Shown here in pieces: positions 35,732 through 44,378 of a DNA stretch of 56,743 nt. Position numbers and translations under genes: made by a program. Numbering within the stretch: the first letter of the stretch is position 1; each line of letters opens with the position of its first letter. Source of the stretch: Alistipes sp. (lineage in GTDB: Bacteria > Bacteroidota > Bacteroidia > Bacteroidales > Rikenellaceae); contig JAFXLG010000047.1 of the NCBI GenBank assembly GCA_017531305.1, positions 1-56,743 on the forward strand, given 5' to 3'. A model generated the notes under the pieces. The model was given only the letters and a program-made list of their open reading frames with translations, had not been told where the DNA came from and did not search any database.

Positions 35732-36433
35732 ATGAAGCTTTTGTTAATATCAAATTCAACAAATGCAGGCGAAGCATATTTGCAATATCCTATCGCACAG
35801 ATAGCATCTTTCCTTCAGGGAGTGAAAGAGATAGCCTTTGTTCCATACGCTGCCGTTACATTCTCTTACGCCGAATATGAGGCTAAGGTACAGGCTCGTT
35901 TCGATGAGATAGGTATCAAAGTGAGATCTGTACATCGCGCCAAGGATCCTCGCAAGATGATTCTTCAGGCTGAGGCAATATGCGTTGGCGGTGGTAATAC
36001 CTTCGCTCTTACTAAAAAGATGCAGGAGCAAGGGTTGATTCAGGCAATCCGCCGTAAAATATCTGCTGGCACTCCTTATGTAGGCTGGTCTGCTGGAAGC
36101 AACGTCACTTGTCCAACGATCTGCACAACAAATGATATGCCAATCGTGCAGCCTGAATCATTCAAGGCTATCGGGGCGGTTAAGTTTCAGATTAATCCAC
36201 ACTATCTCGATGCTAACCCAGAAGGTCATGCAGGCGAGACTCGCGAGCAGCGTATTTTGGAGTATATTAAGGCTAATCCTCGCCGTTGGGTTGTGGGACT
36301 TAGAGAGGGTTGTATGCTTAAGTTGGAGGATGGCAAGATGGAGCTTATCGGCTCGCGTCCTATGCGTATCTTCAAGTATGGCGTTAAGACATTTGAGGTT
36401 AATGCTGGTGACGATTTGAGTTTCCTTCTATAA
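35732..36433 (+). CDS. pepE: Dipeptidase E (peptidase family S51)
   Basis: A 233-residue aspartyl dipeptidase that cleaves peptides with N-terminal aspartate. The nucleophile serine is in YVGWSAGSNV, preceded by the ICVGGGNTFAL oxyanion strand, and a histidine is in FQINPHYLD; this matches E. coli PepE in order and length (229). No signal peptide is seen, so it is cytoplasmic. It is followed by yraN 9 bases downstream. Confidence 0.92.
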   Translation: MKLLLISNSTNAGEAYLQYPIAQIASFLQGVKEIAFVPYAAVTFSYAEYEAKVQARFDEIGIKVRSVHRAKDPRKMILQAEAICVGGGNTFALTKKMQEQGLIQAIRRKISAGTPYVGWSAGSNVTCPTICTTNDMPIVQPESFKAIGAVKFQINPHYLDANPEGHAGETREQRILEYIKANPRRWVVGLREGCMLKLEDGKMELIGSRPMRIFKYGVKTFEVNAGDDLSFLL

Positions 36434-36442
36434 TCGGACTCT

Positions 36443-36811
36443 ATGACGGAGACAAATGCCACAATCGGTCAGCGAGGTGAAGAGTTAGCTATTAGTTATC
36501 TTAGGAAGAATGGCTTTTTGATTGCATCGCGAAATTGGCGTGCGGGTAGATATGAGATTGATGTGGTGGCTCAGAAGATGGGCATAACGCATCTGATCGA
36601 GGTTAAAACTCGCAAGGCGGGATCGCTCGTCTCGCCTGAAGCGAGTATAACATCTGCCAAAGCCAATGCCATGCGCCGTGCTGCCAGAGCCTATGTGGGT
36701 CAGAATCGCATAGTGGGCGAGGTGTCGATTGATCTGGTTGCGATAGATATGTTTCCCGATGGCAGTCACCACCTTAGATTCATAGAGCAAGCTGTCGAAT
36801 TTGGCTGGTAA
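36443..36811 (+). CDS. YraN/UPF0102 family nuclease-like protein
   Basis: A 122-residue protein of the UPF0102 family, with the restriction-endonuclease-like core visible: an N-terminal GQRGEELAISYLRKNGF helix, then YEIDVVAQ and LIEVKTRK supplying the D-(E)-x-K residues. Family members are small and often lie near ribosomal or RNase H genes; the biological substrate is unknown. It directly follows pepE and precedes the waaA promoter. Confidence 0.87.
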   Translation: MTETNATIGQRGEELAISYLRKNGFLIASRNWRAGRYEIDVVAQKMGITHLIEVKTRKAGSLVSPEASITSAKANAMRRAARAYVGQNRIVGEVSIDLVAIDMFPDGSHHLRFIEQAVEFGW

Positions 36812-36812
36812 A

Positions 36813-36843
36813 TTGGCAAAATGGATAAATAATAGTACTTTTG
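36813..36843 (+). promoter_or_regulatory. Promoter for waaA
   Basis: TTG (36813-36815), 20 bases of spacer, then TACTTTTG (36836-36843) give a full Bacteroidota promoter, 21 bases before the waaA start codon. Confidence 0.7.
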
Positions 36844-36864
36844 CGCAGAAAATAGATAGAAAGT

Positions 36865-38091
36865 ATGTTAGTATATAACATTGGTATATTCCTATATTAT
36901 ATAGTCGTTGCCATAGTATCTCTTTGGAATAAAAAGGCAAAACAGTGGATTGAGGGTCGCAAGGACATCTTCAAGCGAATGGCGCAAGCGATCTCGGCAG
37001 AGGATAAGGTAGTATGGATTCATGCTGCATCTTTGGGTGAGTTCGAGCAGGGACGTCCCGTGATTGAGAAGATACGCGCCGAGCATTCAGAATATAAAAT
37101 TCTGGTTACTTTTTATTCCCCTTCGGGCTATGAGATCCGCAAAAACTATGGCGGTGCTGATTATATATTCTATCTGCCCATCGACACTCCTCGCAATGCT
37201 CGCAAGTTCCTCGATATAGCGCATCCTGAGGTAGCCATTATCGTGAAATATGAGTTTTGGCTTAATCTGCTCGCGGAGCTTAAACGCCGAGGCGTTCGGA
37301 CCTTCCTTATCTCGGCTATCTTCCGCCGCAATTCTATCTTTTTCCGTAATTATGGCTCTATCTGGCGACAGGCATTGGATAGCTTTGAGCAGATGTTTGT
37401 TCAGAATGAGGAGTCTAAGGAGTTGCTGCATGGTATCGGGTTCGATAATGTGGTTGTGGCAGGTGATACGCGCTTTGATCGTGTGGCGGAGATTGCCCGT
37501 AACGTAAAGACGGTGCCTGTGGTTGAGCGATTTAAGGGTGAAGATCGTCTGTTTGTGGCTGGCTCGACTTGGGGTCCCGATGAGGATATCTTGCAGACGC
37601 TGATAAATGATAATCCTCAGATTAAGTTTGTTGTGGCACCTCACGAGATGGATAATAGTCGTATAGAGAAGATCATTGCTCAGACTAAGGCTGGTGCAGT
37701 TAGATATACTTGTTGTAACGCGGAGAGCGATTTTAGCCAGACTCAAGTCTTGATTCTCGATACAATAGGTATCCTTTCATCGGTCTATGGCTACGCCACA
37801 TGGTCCTATATTGGAGGTGGCTTTGGCGTGGGTATCCATAATACTTTGGAGGCTGCGACATTTGGTTTGCCGATAGCATTTGGTCCTAACTATCAAAAGT
37901 TTAAGGAGGCTCGCGATATGGTTGCGCTTGGGGCTGCTACCAAGGTTGAGTCGGCAGAGGATCTTGCTGAGTGGTTTGCACCGTTGAGGGATGATCACGC
38001 AGCTTTGCAGAGAGCAGGATCAGCGGCGAAGAGCTATACGCAGAAGAATCAGGGAGCGACATCGTTGATTATGAAAATTATTTTCGGGTAG
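36865..38091 (+). CDS. waaA: 3-deoxy-D-manno-octulosonic acid (Kdo) transferase
   Basis: A 408-residue membrane-anchored glycosyltransferase (GT30) that adds Kdo to lipid A precursor. A single N-terminal hydrophobic helix (about 2-20) is followed by VVWIHAASLGEFEQGRPVIE, which carries the catalytic glutamate, quoted in full 20 residues. The C-terminal nucleotide-sugar half has YIGGGFGVGIHNTLEAATFG. The protein implies a Gram-negative outer membrane with lipopolysaccharide. It has its own promoter and is followed by a weak 7-bp stem (38092-38098 with 38123-38129). Confidence 0.93.
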   Translation: MLVYNIGIFLYYIVVAIVSLWNKKAKQWIEGRKDIFKRMAQAISAEDKVVWIHAASLGEFEQGRPVIEKIRAEHSEYKILVTFYSPSGYEIRKNYGGADYIFYLPIDTPRNARKFLDIAHPEVAIIVKYEFWLNLLAELKRRGVRTFLISAIFRRNSIFFRNYGSIWRQALDSFEQMFVQNEESKELLHGIGFDNVVVAGDTRFDRVAEIARNVKTVPVVERFKGEDRLFVAGSTWGPDEDILQTLINDNPQIKFVVAPHEMDNSRIEKIIAQTKAGAVRYTCCNAESDFSQTQVLILDTIGILSSVYGYATWSYIGGGFGVGIHNTLEAATFGLPIAFGPNYQKFKEARDMVALGAATKVESAEDLAEWFAPLRDDHAALQRAGSAAKSYTQKNQGATSLIMKIIFG

Positions 38092-38133
38092 TTGTCGAGC
38101 CAATCCACGAATCAGATAAAATTCGACAAAGAC

Positions 38134-38164
38134 TTGGAGAAAAGAAATAAATGAATTAATTTTG
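38134..38164 (+). promoter_or_regulatory. Promoter for tRNA-Arg
   Basis: TTG (38134-38136), 20-base spacer, then TAATTTTG (38157-38164) followed by GCAC form a full Bacteroidota promoter, 45 bases before the mature tRNA end. Confidence 0.7.
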
Positions 38165-38209
38165 CACTCGCAAAACTTTTGGAGAATCCTTTATCAAGGT
38201 TTTGACGAT

Positions 38210-38283
38210 GGTTCCGTAGCTCAGTTGGATAGAGCAACAGCCTTCTAAGCTGTGGGTCGTGGGTTCGAATCCCGCCGGAATCA
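38210..38283 (+). tRNA. tRNA-Arg (anticodon TCT)
   Basis: A 74-base cloverleaf: acceptor GGTTCCG pairs with CGGAATC (one G-U), D arm GCTCAGTTGGATAGAGC, anticodon stem ACAGC/GCTGT with loop CTTCTAA giving anticodon TCT, and T arm GTGGGTTCGAATCCCGC. It reads AGA codons. The 3' CCA is not encoded. A terminator follows 28 bases later. Confidence 0.95.
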
Positions 38284-38293
38284 CGAGCGATGC

Positions 38294-38429
38294 AAATAAA
38301 CATCATTGTCAAGCCACTCCTTTTGGGGTGGCTTTTGTAATATAAGCAGTTGTGGGTGCTTGCACACTTACAACTGCTTATATTGCAAAAGATATTCTGC
38401 TTTGCAGAATTTGCAAATGATGTTTATTT
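38294..38429. repeat. 136-bp nested inverted-repeat element after tRNA-Arg
   Basis: Outer arms are perfect 14-bp inverted repeats (AAATAAACATCATT at 38294-38307 and its complement at 38416-38429). Inside lie three hairpins: 38311-38334 (terminator-like), a very long one with about 27 pairs (38332-38358 with 38365-38391, including a perfect 15-bp core at 38339-38353 and 38370-38384), and ATTCTGC/GCAGAAT (38394-38400 with 38404-38410). There is no credible ORF. It could be a small non-autonomous mobile repeat or a structured RNA. The remaining 38430-38525 stretch holds one more hairpin (GCAGAC/GTCTGC, 38466-38482). Confidence 0.7.
38311..38337 (+). terminator. Terminator after tRNA-Arg
   Basis: AAGCCACTCC (38311-38320) pairs with GGGGTGGCTT (38325-38334; one G-U) around a TTTT loop and is followed by TTG. 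Its right arm shares bases with the left arm of the next long hairpin, so the two structures compete. Confidence 0.7.
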
Positions 38430-38525
38430 ATATCCGAGGATTCCAAGGGAAAGGCGTCAAGCGGAGCAGACTTTTGGTCTGCGCAGTAGCCAATCCCATC
38501 ATAATTACAAATGTAATGCGCAACA

Positions 38526-38560
38526 AAAGAGCCTATCCACGACTTGTTAGACAGGCTCTT
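38526..38560 (-). terminator. Terminator after the riboflavin kinase gene
   Basis: AAGAGCCT (38527-38534) pairs with AGGCTCTT (38553-38560); on the minus strand the stem is followed by TTTG. It lies 11 bases after the stop of the 38572-38928 gene. Confidence 0.7.
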
Positions 38561-38571
38561 CTTATCTTTGG

Positions 38572-38928
38572 TTACTCCTCCATCGAATAGCACTTTGCGG
38601 CGTCTCGTTGCAACTGCTCTTGCAGTTCTGTGATGGAGTTAAATCGTTGTTCATCCCTGAGTTTAGAGAGTAGCTCCACCTTAATCTCTTTGTCGTACAG
38701 AGTCCCCTCGTAGTCGAAAATATGAGCCTCCAGCAATCTGCAATTACCATCCACCGATGGACGAATTCCGATATTAGTCATAGCCTTATATTTATTGCCG
38801 TCAATCTCAACCTTCGAAAAATATACTCCATTAGCTATATTTATCCCTGTGGCATCGAGGTTTGCAGTCGGGAATCCCAACTTACGACCTAACTCTGCGC
38901 CGTGGATTACTACTCCTTTTATAATCAT
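38572..38928 (-). CDS. Stand-alone riboflavin kinase domain (RibF C-terminal half)
   Basis: A 118-residue protein matching only the flavokinase half of RibF. The ATP/riboflavin-binding start reads GVVIHGAELGRKLGFPTANL, and AMTNIGIRPSVDG and EAHIFDYEGTLYDKEIKVELL follow as in RibF C-terminal domains. The usual bacterial RibF is about 310 residues with an N-terminal FAD synthetase; that half is wholly absent, because the AI-2E gene and its terminator end 12 bases upstream. It may be a real monofunctional kinase or a truncated remnant. No promoter is seen in the short gap before it. Confidence 0.8.
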   Translation of the reverse strand: MIIKGVVIHGAELGRKLGFPTANLDATGINIANGVYFSKVEIDGNKYKAMTNIGIRPSVDGNCRLLEAHIFDYEGTLYDKEIKVELLSKLRDEQRFNSITELQEQLQRDAAKCYSMEE

Positions 38929-38939
38929 TACTATCTGTT

Positions 38940-38960
38940 AAAAAAAGCGGCATTGCCGCT
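38940..38960 (-). terminator. Terminator after the AI-2E family gene
   Basis: On the minus strand AGCGGC-aat-GCCGCT is followed by seven T (38946-38940). It is short but canonical. It stands between the AI-2E gene and the riboflavin kinase gene. Confidence 0.75.
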
Positions 38961-38969
38961 CCTTATTAA

Positions 38970-40076
38970 TTAAATATTATGCGTGAGCTTCTGCACAACC
39001 GAGAACTCCGAGAAGAACTCCTTTGCCAAAACTCTCAATACTGTGTATGAAGGTATGGCAAGAAGCATTCCAACGATACCTGCCATATAACCTGCTATCA
39101 AAATCACCAAAAATATCTCCAACGGGTGAGCCTTAACTCGCTCTGAATAGATTGTAGGCTGGAGTACAAAATCATCAAAGCCCTTGATGCAGAAGAGCGT
39201 ACAACCAATGAGGAAGAAGCTACCGATGGCGGTCATGCCGTGTATTGGGGCGATGATACCGATGCATGCCGAGAGGATACCTCCCATCAGTGGACCTGCG
39301 TATGGTATGACGTTCATTACGCCCATAATCAAACCTATGAGCAGAGCGTTGTCGGTCTTCATGCCGAAGAGTATCATCACCGTAGAGATTACTACCATCA
39401 GAATCAGGCTCTCGGTCAGAATTCCCGTAAAGTAGCGCGAGAGAAGCACTGTGATTGAGTCCAAAGCACAAGTTACGTTGCCATGCAATCTCTCGGGGAA
39501 GAGCCCCTTGACCATTGTATAGAACAAACCATCCTCCTTGAGGAAGAAGAACGTAATGAAGGCAATGGAGAAGATGCTGATTAGCATCGTAGTGGCGATG
39601 TTGATTATCGAGGTGAAGGTGTTGTTGATGGTATTGTAATTAACAAAGTCCTTCAGCGTAGAGATAATCGTTTCCGACAACGAGAACTCGGTTACGGGCA
39701 GAGCAAAAAGGCGTTGCAGGTATCGCTGTGCGTGCGATATGGGTTGCTCCACTGATGCCAGCACCGAAGAGAAGTCGAGTTGTGCAAACTCGTTGATCTT
39801 GTTGAATATGAGTGGGATGAAGAGTGAAAAAATCGAGGCAAAGATCACGAAAATAGCCAGCAGCGTAACAGATGCTGCAGCCCAACGTGGTAGCTTATGT
39901 TTGCCGATATGCTGCCTCGAAAGCCAATTCACCAAAGGTCGTCCCATGATTGCCAACACCGCAGAAACAAGGATATAGATTACCACAGAACTGAAGTACC
40001 ATACCAAAAATAGTATGGCAGCAGTAATTGCGATACCGACCAAGAATCGTAATATGTTTTGAGGTGTGATAGCCAT
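38970..40076 (-). CDS. AI-2E family membrane transporter (PerM-like)
   Basis: A 368-residue membrane protein with about eight helices in the AI-2E exporter family layout: two N-terminal helices (ITAAILFLVWYFSSVVIYILVSAVLAIMG in parts), a long soluble segment, then helices with IGLIMGVMNVIPYAGPLMGGI, quoted in part, which carries the family's PxxGP-like pattern, and the closing LEIFLVILIAGYMAGIVGMLLAIPS. The name comes from E. coli TqsA; most members have no proven substrate. It ends the rsfS-ftsH-cdsA-psd run. Confidence 0.88.
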   Translation of the reverse strand: MAITPQNILRFLVGIAITAAILFLVWYFSSVVIYILVSAVLAIMGRPLVNWLSRQHIGKHKLPRWAAASVTLLAIFVIFASIFSLFIPLIFNKINEFAQLDFSSVLASVEQPISHAQRYLQRLFALPVTEFSLSETIISTLKDFVNYNTINNTFTSIINIATTMLISIFSIAFITFFFLKEDGLFYTMVKGLFPERLHGNVTCALDSITVLLSRYFTGILTESLILMVVISTVMILFGMKTDNALLIGLIMGVMNVIPYAGPLMGGILSACIGIIAPIHGMTAIGSFFLIGCTLFCIKGFDDFVLQPTIYSERVKAHPLEIFLVILIAGYMAGIVGMLLAIPSYTVLRVLAKEFFSEFSVVQKLTHNI

Positions 40077-40101
40077 CTCTAATTCTCTTCCTTTGTTTGT
40101 C

Positions 40102-40791
40102 CTACTTATTCTGCTCTGCAGAGTTGCTCTTTAGGCGCAATAGTGGCGTCTGTGATCCGATAACAGGATCTCCAATCTCTACCAAAAGTTCGCTATCCTT
40201 TGGAACCAATACATCAATTCTCGAACCGAACTTGATAAAACCGAATACATCGTTCTGTTTTACCTTATCTCCGACCTTGATGTAGGATACGATGCGGCGT
40301 GCGATAAGACCTGCCACCTGACGGAACAGCACCTTCTCTCCGTTATCCAACTTTACTACGGTTGTGGTACGCTCGTTTTCGGTAGATGACTTAGGGTGCC
40401 ATGCAATGAGGAAGCGTCCTGGGTGGTACTTAAAATAATCAATCACATCGCCCACAGGCAACCAGTTCATGTGGATGTTGGTAATCGACATGAAGATCGA
40501 GATTTGCAACATCTCCTGCTTAAGGTACTCATCTTCATAAACGACCTCAGTTACCACTACACGTCCGTCACAAGGCGAGAAGACCAACTCAGGATCGTGG
40601 ATCTTAGCGCGTTTAGGCTCGCGGAAAAAAGCGATGATGAAGAACCAGAATACGATGAGGATCACCGCACTTGTGGCAAGCAGGCTGATGCCAAGGTGGT
40701 GGCTTTGGAAGTAGTAGATAAGCAACCAGAGTACCAGACATATGAGTCCCGATACTGCTATTATTCTGTAACCTTCTTTGTTGATTTTCAT
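40102..40791 (-). CDS. psd: Phosphatidylserine decarboxylase family proenzyme
   Basis: A 229-residue pyruvoyl-dependent decarboxylase of the short bacterial type that makes phosphatidylethanolamine. Two N-terminal membrane helices (about 10-55) are followed by SPCDGRVVV. The self-cleavage site is Gly189-Ser190 in FIKFGSRIDV, which would give a large beta and a small pyruvoyl alpha chain. It lies 24 bases after cdsA, the enzyme making its pathway precursor CDP-diacylglycerol; the phosphatidylserine synthase is not in the window. Confidence 0.9.
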   Translation of the reverse strand: MKINKEGYRIIAVSGLICLVLWLLIYYFQSHHLGISLLATSAVILIVFWFFIIAFFREPKRAKIHDPELVFSPCDGRVVVTEVVYEDEYLKQEMLQISIFMSITNIHMNWLPVGDVIDYFKYHPGRFLIAWHPKSSTENERTTTVVKLDNGEKVLFRQVAGLIARRIVSYIKVGDKVKQNDVFGFIKFGSRIDVLVPKDSELLVEIGDPVIGSQTPLLRLKSNSAEQNK

Positions 40792-40815
40792 AATATATGG
40801 TAGTTTAAGGTTTTA

Positions 40816-41688
40816 CTAAGCGATGAATGTTATGAATATAACATACACAAAGGCAAACGGTGCCGAGAAGATCAGCGCATCGAAGCGATCCAGCCAACCT
40901 CCATGTCCAGGGATAAAGTTACCCGAATCTTTCAGATTCACCGAGCGTTTGAAGAGAGACTCGACAAGATCTCCGAATACTCCCGCAATGGCTGCGACCA
41001 ATGCCAATCCGATCCACGTCATGGCGTCAGCCTCCAAGACAAGCGATGCCACGTAGCCCATAGCCATTGCACCGAGCAATCCTCCGAAGAAGCCCTCCCA
41101 TGATTTTTTAGGCGAAATACGCTCAAAAAGGCGGTGGCGACCCAATGTGATACCAAAGAGGTATGCAAAGACATCGTTAGCCCAGATGATGAAGATATAG
41201 AATATCACGATCCATGGATTCCACACTCCGTTGCCCAATAATGCTGGTATGAGTATTAGCAGCGAGAGTGGTAATGCAACATAGAGCATACCCATGAGTG
41301 TAGAGCCGATGTTGGCGATTGGGGTAGGGCTTTTACGATACAACTCGCAGATAAACATCAGAGGTACGAGCAGTAGCATAGTGATGATTGCCATGCCAAA
41401 TATAATGGCAAAGAGTGAATCATTAGTGCTATCCTTAGTGGCAAACAAGACGAACAAAGAGATAGCTATGGCAAAAATCATCATGCCGCCAAAGAGTCCC
41501 AATAGCTTCATTGGCTGGTAACCCGCTTTCTGAGCAAAGTTATAAAATTCCCATATTCCGCCCAATGTAATGACTGCCATAAGTGCTATAAAACTCCACT
41601 CCGATGCGAGGATAGCTCCCAATACTACTGCCAGCATCACCGCACCACTCAAAGTGCGCACTATAAAGTTCTTCAGTTTATCATTCAT
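40816..41688 (-). CDS. cdsA: Phosphatidate cytidylyltransferase (CDP-diglyceride synthase)
   Basis: A 290-residue integral membrane enzyme with about eight helices. The CTP-transfer signature is complete near the C-terminus: SLFKRSVNLKDSGNFIPGHG then GWLDRFD. It makes CDP-diacylglycerol for all phospholipid synthesis. It stands between ftsH and psd on the minus strand. Confidence 0.95.
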   Translation of the reverse strand: MNDKLKNFIVRTLSGAVMLAVVLGAILASEWSFIALMAVITLGGIWEFYNFAQKAGYQPMKLLGLFGGMMIFAIAISLFVLFATKDSTNDSLFAIIFGMAIITMLLLVPLMFICELYRKSPTPIANIGSTLMGMLYVALPLSLLILIPALLGNGVWNPWIVIFYIFIIWANDVFAYLFGITLGRHRLFERISPKKSWEGFFGGLLGAMAMGYVASLVLEADAMTWIGLALVAAIAGVFGDLVESLFKRSVNLKDSGNFIPGHGGWLDRFDALIFSAPFAFVYVIFITFIA

Positions 41689-41752
41689 ATTCAGGTGACT
41701 CTTTAACGAGTTTTATTCAAAAGTTTCTTCAATCTTCTTGGCTCGATGCCGC

Positions 41753-43795
41753 CTATTTGCTCTCCGTTTCGTTAGCGGTTGGGGGTTCAAGCTCCTTGTC
41801 TGGTGATGGCTCTGTTGGCTGCGCCTCTTTCTGCTGAGGTTGCTCAGCCTGCTCCTTGAGCTTCTGCTCCTCCTTTTCTTGTAGAGCCTGCGCCGAAGGT
41901 CCGAGTATTGTCTCTATATCCTCCGAGTAGATAGTCTCCTTCTCCAGAAGCATATCTGCCATCTGATTGATCTTGTCGTTGTTCTGCTCAATGAGAGTAC
42001 GCGCTCTGTTATAAGCCTCATCGAGTATGCGGCGTACCTCTTGGTCGATCTCTGTGGCAAGTTGCTCGCTATATGGCTTTGTGAAGGTGTCGCGTGTGCC
42101 GGTAGAGTCGTAATAACTGATCGGACCGATCTTCTTACTCATACCGTAGTATGCCACCATCGCGTAGGTCATCTTCGTTGAACGCTCCAAATCGCTCAAA
42201 GCTCCTGCGCCCAGAGTGCCGTAGTTGACCTCTTCGGCGATACGACCTCCGAGCATTCCTGCCAACTTAGCCTCCAGCACCTCGTTGGTAACGTGTACTC
42301 GCTCCTCATCTGGCACTGACCATGTAGCACCCAGACTATTACCGCGAGGGATAACTGTCACCTTCAATACTGGGTCGCACTCTTTGAGCATCCACATCAC
42401 CGTTGCGTGACCAGCCTCATGGATTGCTGTGGCACGGCGCTCGGCAATAGACATAGGCTTATTGCGCTTTTCCAGACCTCCGATAACGCGATCAATAGCC
42501 GCCATAAAGTCATCGCGCTCGACCATCTTCTTATTCTTTCGTGCTGCAATCAAGGCTGCCTCGTTACAAATGTTGGCAATATCTGCACCCGAGAAGCCAG
42601 GAGTCTGGCGCGCTAAGAACTTACGATCTATCGTCTTATCCATCTTGATATTGCGCAGATGAACATTGAAAATCTCCTCACGCTCGTTTACATCTGGCAA
42701 ACCTACATCAATCTGACGGTCAAAACGTCCCGCACGCATCAATGCCTTATCCAAGATATCGGCACGGTTTGTCGCAGCCAAAACAATCACTCCTGTATTG
42801 GTCTGGAACCCATCCATCTCGGTAAGCATCTGGTTGAGGGTATTCTCTCGCTCGTCATTGCCCGAAAATCCTGCATTCTTTCCTCTGGCACGACCTATGG
42901 CATCAATCTCATCAATAAATACGATACATGGAGCCTTCTGCTTAGCTTGCTCGAAGAGGTCTCTAACGCGTGAAGCACCCACTCCGACAAACATCTCCAC
43001 GAAATCCGATCCCGAAATAGAAAGGAATGGTACATTTGCTTCACCTGCTACAGCCTTAGCCAGCAGAGTCTTACCTGTTCCTGGAGGACCTACAAGCAAA
43101 GCTCCCTTCGGGATTTTGGCACCCAGATCCTTGTATTTCTGAGAATTACGCAAGAAATCCACGATCTCCATGATCTCGATCTTGGCTTCCGCGAGTCCTG
43201 CAACATCTTTAAATGTGACGCGCTTCTTGGGGTCATCCTTATCGAACTCCTGAGCGCGAGCCTTGCCCACGTTCATGATACCACCACCTGCTCCTCCTGC
43301 ACCGCGAGACATTCCACGGATAAAGAGGAACCAAATGCCTATGAGGAAGATCCAAGGCAGAAGGTTGAGCAGAATATCGCCCCAGCCACGTTGATCGTTG
43401 TTGTATTCGATGCTGACAGGGTTATTCTCCAAAGCAGAATCTGCCACAGCCTGCTTTACGTCACGATCCAGAATATCTACCGATCCGATGGTAAATGTCA
43501 GCTGCTTGCCATGATCTGGGATTCGCTTGAAACGATTACCCTCTTCTGCGTTGTGGTATTGCTCGATAGCCTGATCCGTAAGATATACCTCTGCTTCGTT
43601 CTTGTTTATAACCTTGATACGCTCGACTTCGCCCTTGAGGATCATCTCCTCTACGGTATTCCAGTCGGCAGCGACAGGCATGCTTCTACTCTCGCCAATG
43701 AGCGAATATCCGATGATGCAGATTATGATTGCGCCCCATACCCACATAAAATTGGGGCGGATCTCTATGTTTGTTGTTTTCTTCTTTTTAGCCAT
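41753..43795 (-). CDS. ftsH: ATP-dependent zinc metalloprotease FtsH
   Basis: A 680-residue membrane-bound AAA+ protease. Two transmembrane helices flank a periplasmic domain (about 14-33 and 130-150). The AAA module shows Walker A GPPGTGKT, Walker [10 protein letters not shown] and the second region of homology ending [10 protein letters not shown]. The zinc site is HEAGHATV. The C-terminal 50 residues are rich in Glu, Gln and Pro and probably disordered. The rsfS gene ends 2 bases upstream, so the two are coupled. Confidence 0.96.
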   Translation of the reverse strand: MAKKKKTTNIEIRPNFMWVWGAIIICIIGYSLIGESRSMPVAADWNTVEEMILKGEVERIKVINKNEAEVYLTDQAIEQYHNAEEGNRFKRIPDHGKQLTFTIGSVDILDRDVKQAVADSALENNPVSIEYNNDQRGWGDILLNLLPWIFLIGIWFLFIRGMSRGAGGAGGGIMNVGKARAQEFDKDDPKKRVTFKDVAGLAEAKIEIMEIVDFLRNSQKYKDLGAKIPKGALLVGPPGTGKTLLAKAVAGEANVPFLSISGSDFVEMFVGVGASRVRDLFEQAKQKAPCIVFIDEIDAIGRARGKNAGFSGNDERENTLNQMLTEMDGFQTNTGVIVLAATNRADILDKALMRAGRFDRQIDVGLPDVNEREEIFNVHLRNIKMDKTIDRKFLARQTPGFSGADIANICNEAALIAARKNKKMVERDDFMAAIDRVIGGLEKRNKPMSIAERRATAIHEAGHATVMWMLKECDPVLKVTVIPRGNSLGATWSVPDEERVHVTNEVLEAKLAGMLGGRIAEEVNYGTLGAGALSDLERSTKMTYAMVAYYGMSKKIGPISYYDSTGTRDTFTKPYSEQLATEIDQEVRRILDEAYNRARTLIEQNNDKINQMADMLLEKETIYSEDIETILGPSAQALQEKEEQKLKEQAEQPQQKEAQPTEPSPDKELEPPTANETESK

Positions 43796-43797
43796 TT

Positions 43798-44148
43798 TTA
43801 TAACTCGTATTCATATTTTTTCATTGGAGCATCAGCCCAAAGCTCTTCTAACTTATAAAACTCTCTCAGGTCGCTCTGGAAGATATGAACCACTACATCT
43901 ACATAGTCCATTGCAATCCAAAATGCATTCTGCTGACCCTCGATACGCCAAAGCTTCTGACCGAGTTTTTCGTAAACATCCTTCTCAATGCCGTCTGCGA
44001 TACCAGCTACCTGAGCGTTGGAATCGGCGTTGCATACGATGAAGTGAGAGCATATCGCTCCGTCAAATCCAGTCAAATCCAATGATACAATATCCTTACC
44101 TTTTTTGTCTTGTATGGCAGTTACTATAGTCTCAATCAATTTATCCAT
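43798..44148 (-). CDS. rsfS: Ribosomal silencing factor RsfS
   Basis: A 116-residue protein of the RsfS/Iojap family, which binds ribosomal protein L14 and blocks subunit joining in starvation. The wording KGKDIVSLDLTGFDGAICSHFIVCNADSNAQV, quoted here in two parts as KGKDIVSLDLTGF and DGAICSHFIVC, and the C-terminal WVRIEGQ-like LWRIEGQQNAFWIAMDYVDV segment match the family. The ATG at 44148 (MDKLIE) fits the family start; an ATG four codons upstream is possible. It is the first gene of the ftsH run. Confidence 0.9.
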   Translation of the reverse strand: MDKLIETIVTAIQDKKGKDIVSLDLTGFDGAICSHFIVCNADSNAQVAGIADGIEKDVYEKLGQKLWRIEGQQNAFWIAMDYVDVVVHIFQSDLREFYKLEELWADAPMKKYEYEL

Positions 44149-44197
44149 AATCAGTCCCACTTAAGGGCGGTTAAAATTATACATATACATAACTTTG

Positions 44198-44205
44198 CAA
44201 AGATA
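44198..44205 (-). promoter_or_regulatory. Promoter -7 box for rsfS-ftsH run
   Basis: On the minus strand TATCTTTG (44205-44198) followed by GC matches the consensus, 49 bases before the rsfS start. No TTG element is seen at the right distance. Confidence 0.5.
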
Positions 44206-44314
44206 ATAAAATTTCTGAAAAGATAAACGCTGTGAGGTCGGTTTATCTCTATTTTCATCCATTTTAATCAAAATAAAATAGTAATTGGTATTCTGCATTT
44301 GTGGCGTAATATGC

Positions 44315-44353
44315 AAAAAGTCTGCACATGATTCATCTATGCGCAGACTTTTT
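44315..44353 (-). terminator. Terminator after oxyR
   Basis: AAAAAGTCTGC (44315-44325) pairs with GCAGACTTTTT (44343-44353), 11 perfect base pairs with T-runs on both strands. It ends oxyR on minus. The rest of the 44161-44378 gap shows only the rsfS promoter. Confidence 0.8.
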
Positions 44354-44378
44354 GGTAGAAAATGTTTGTCGAAAAAGG

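Noticed and set aside
38210-38571. Possible integration site (att) of a mobile island at tRNA-Arg
   Set aside because: No second copy of the tRNA 3' end and no integrase is visible nearby; only the short nested repeat element remains, reported separately.
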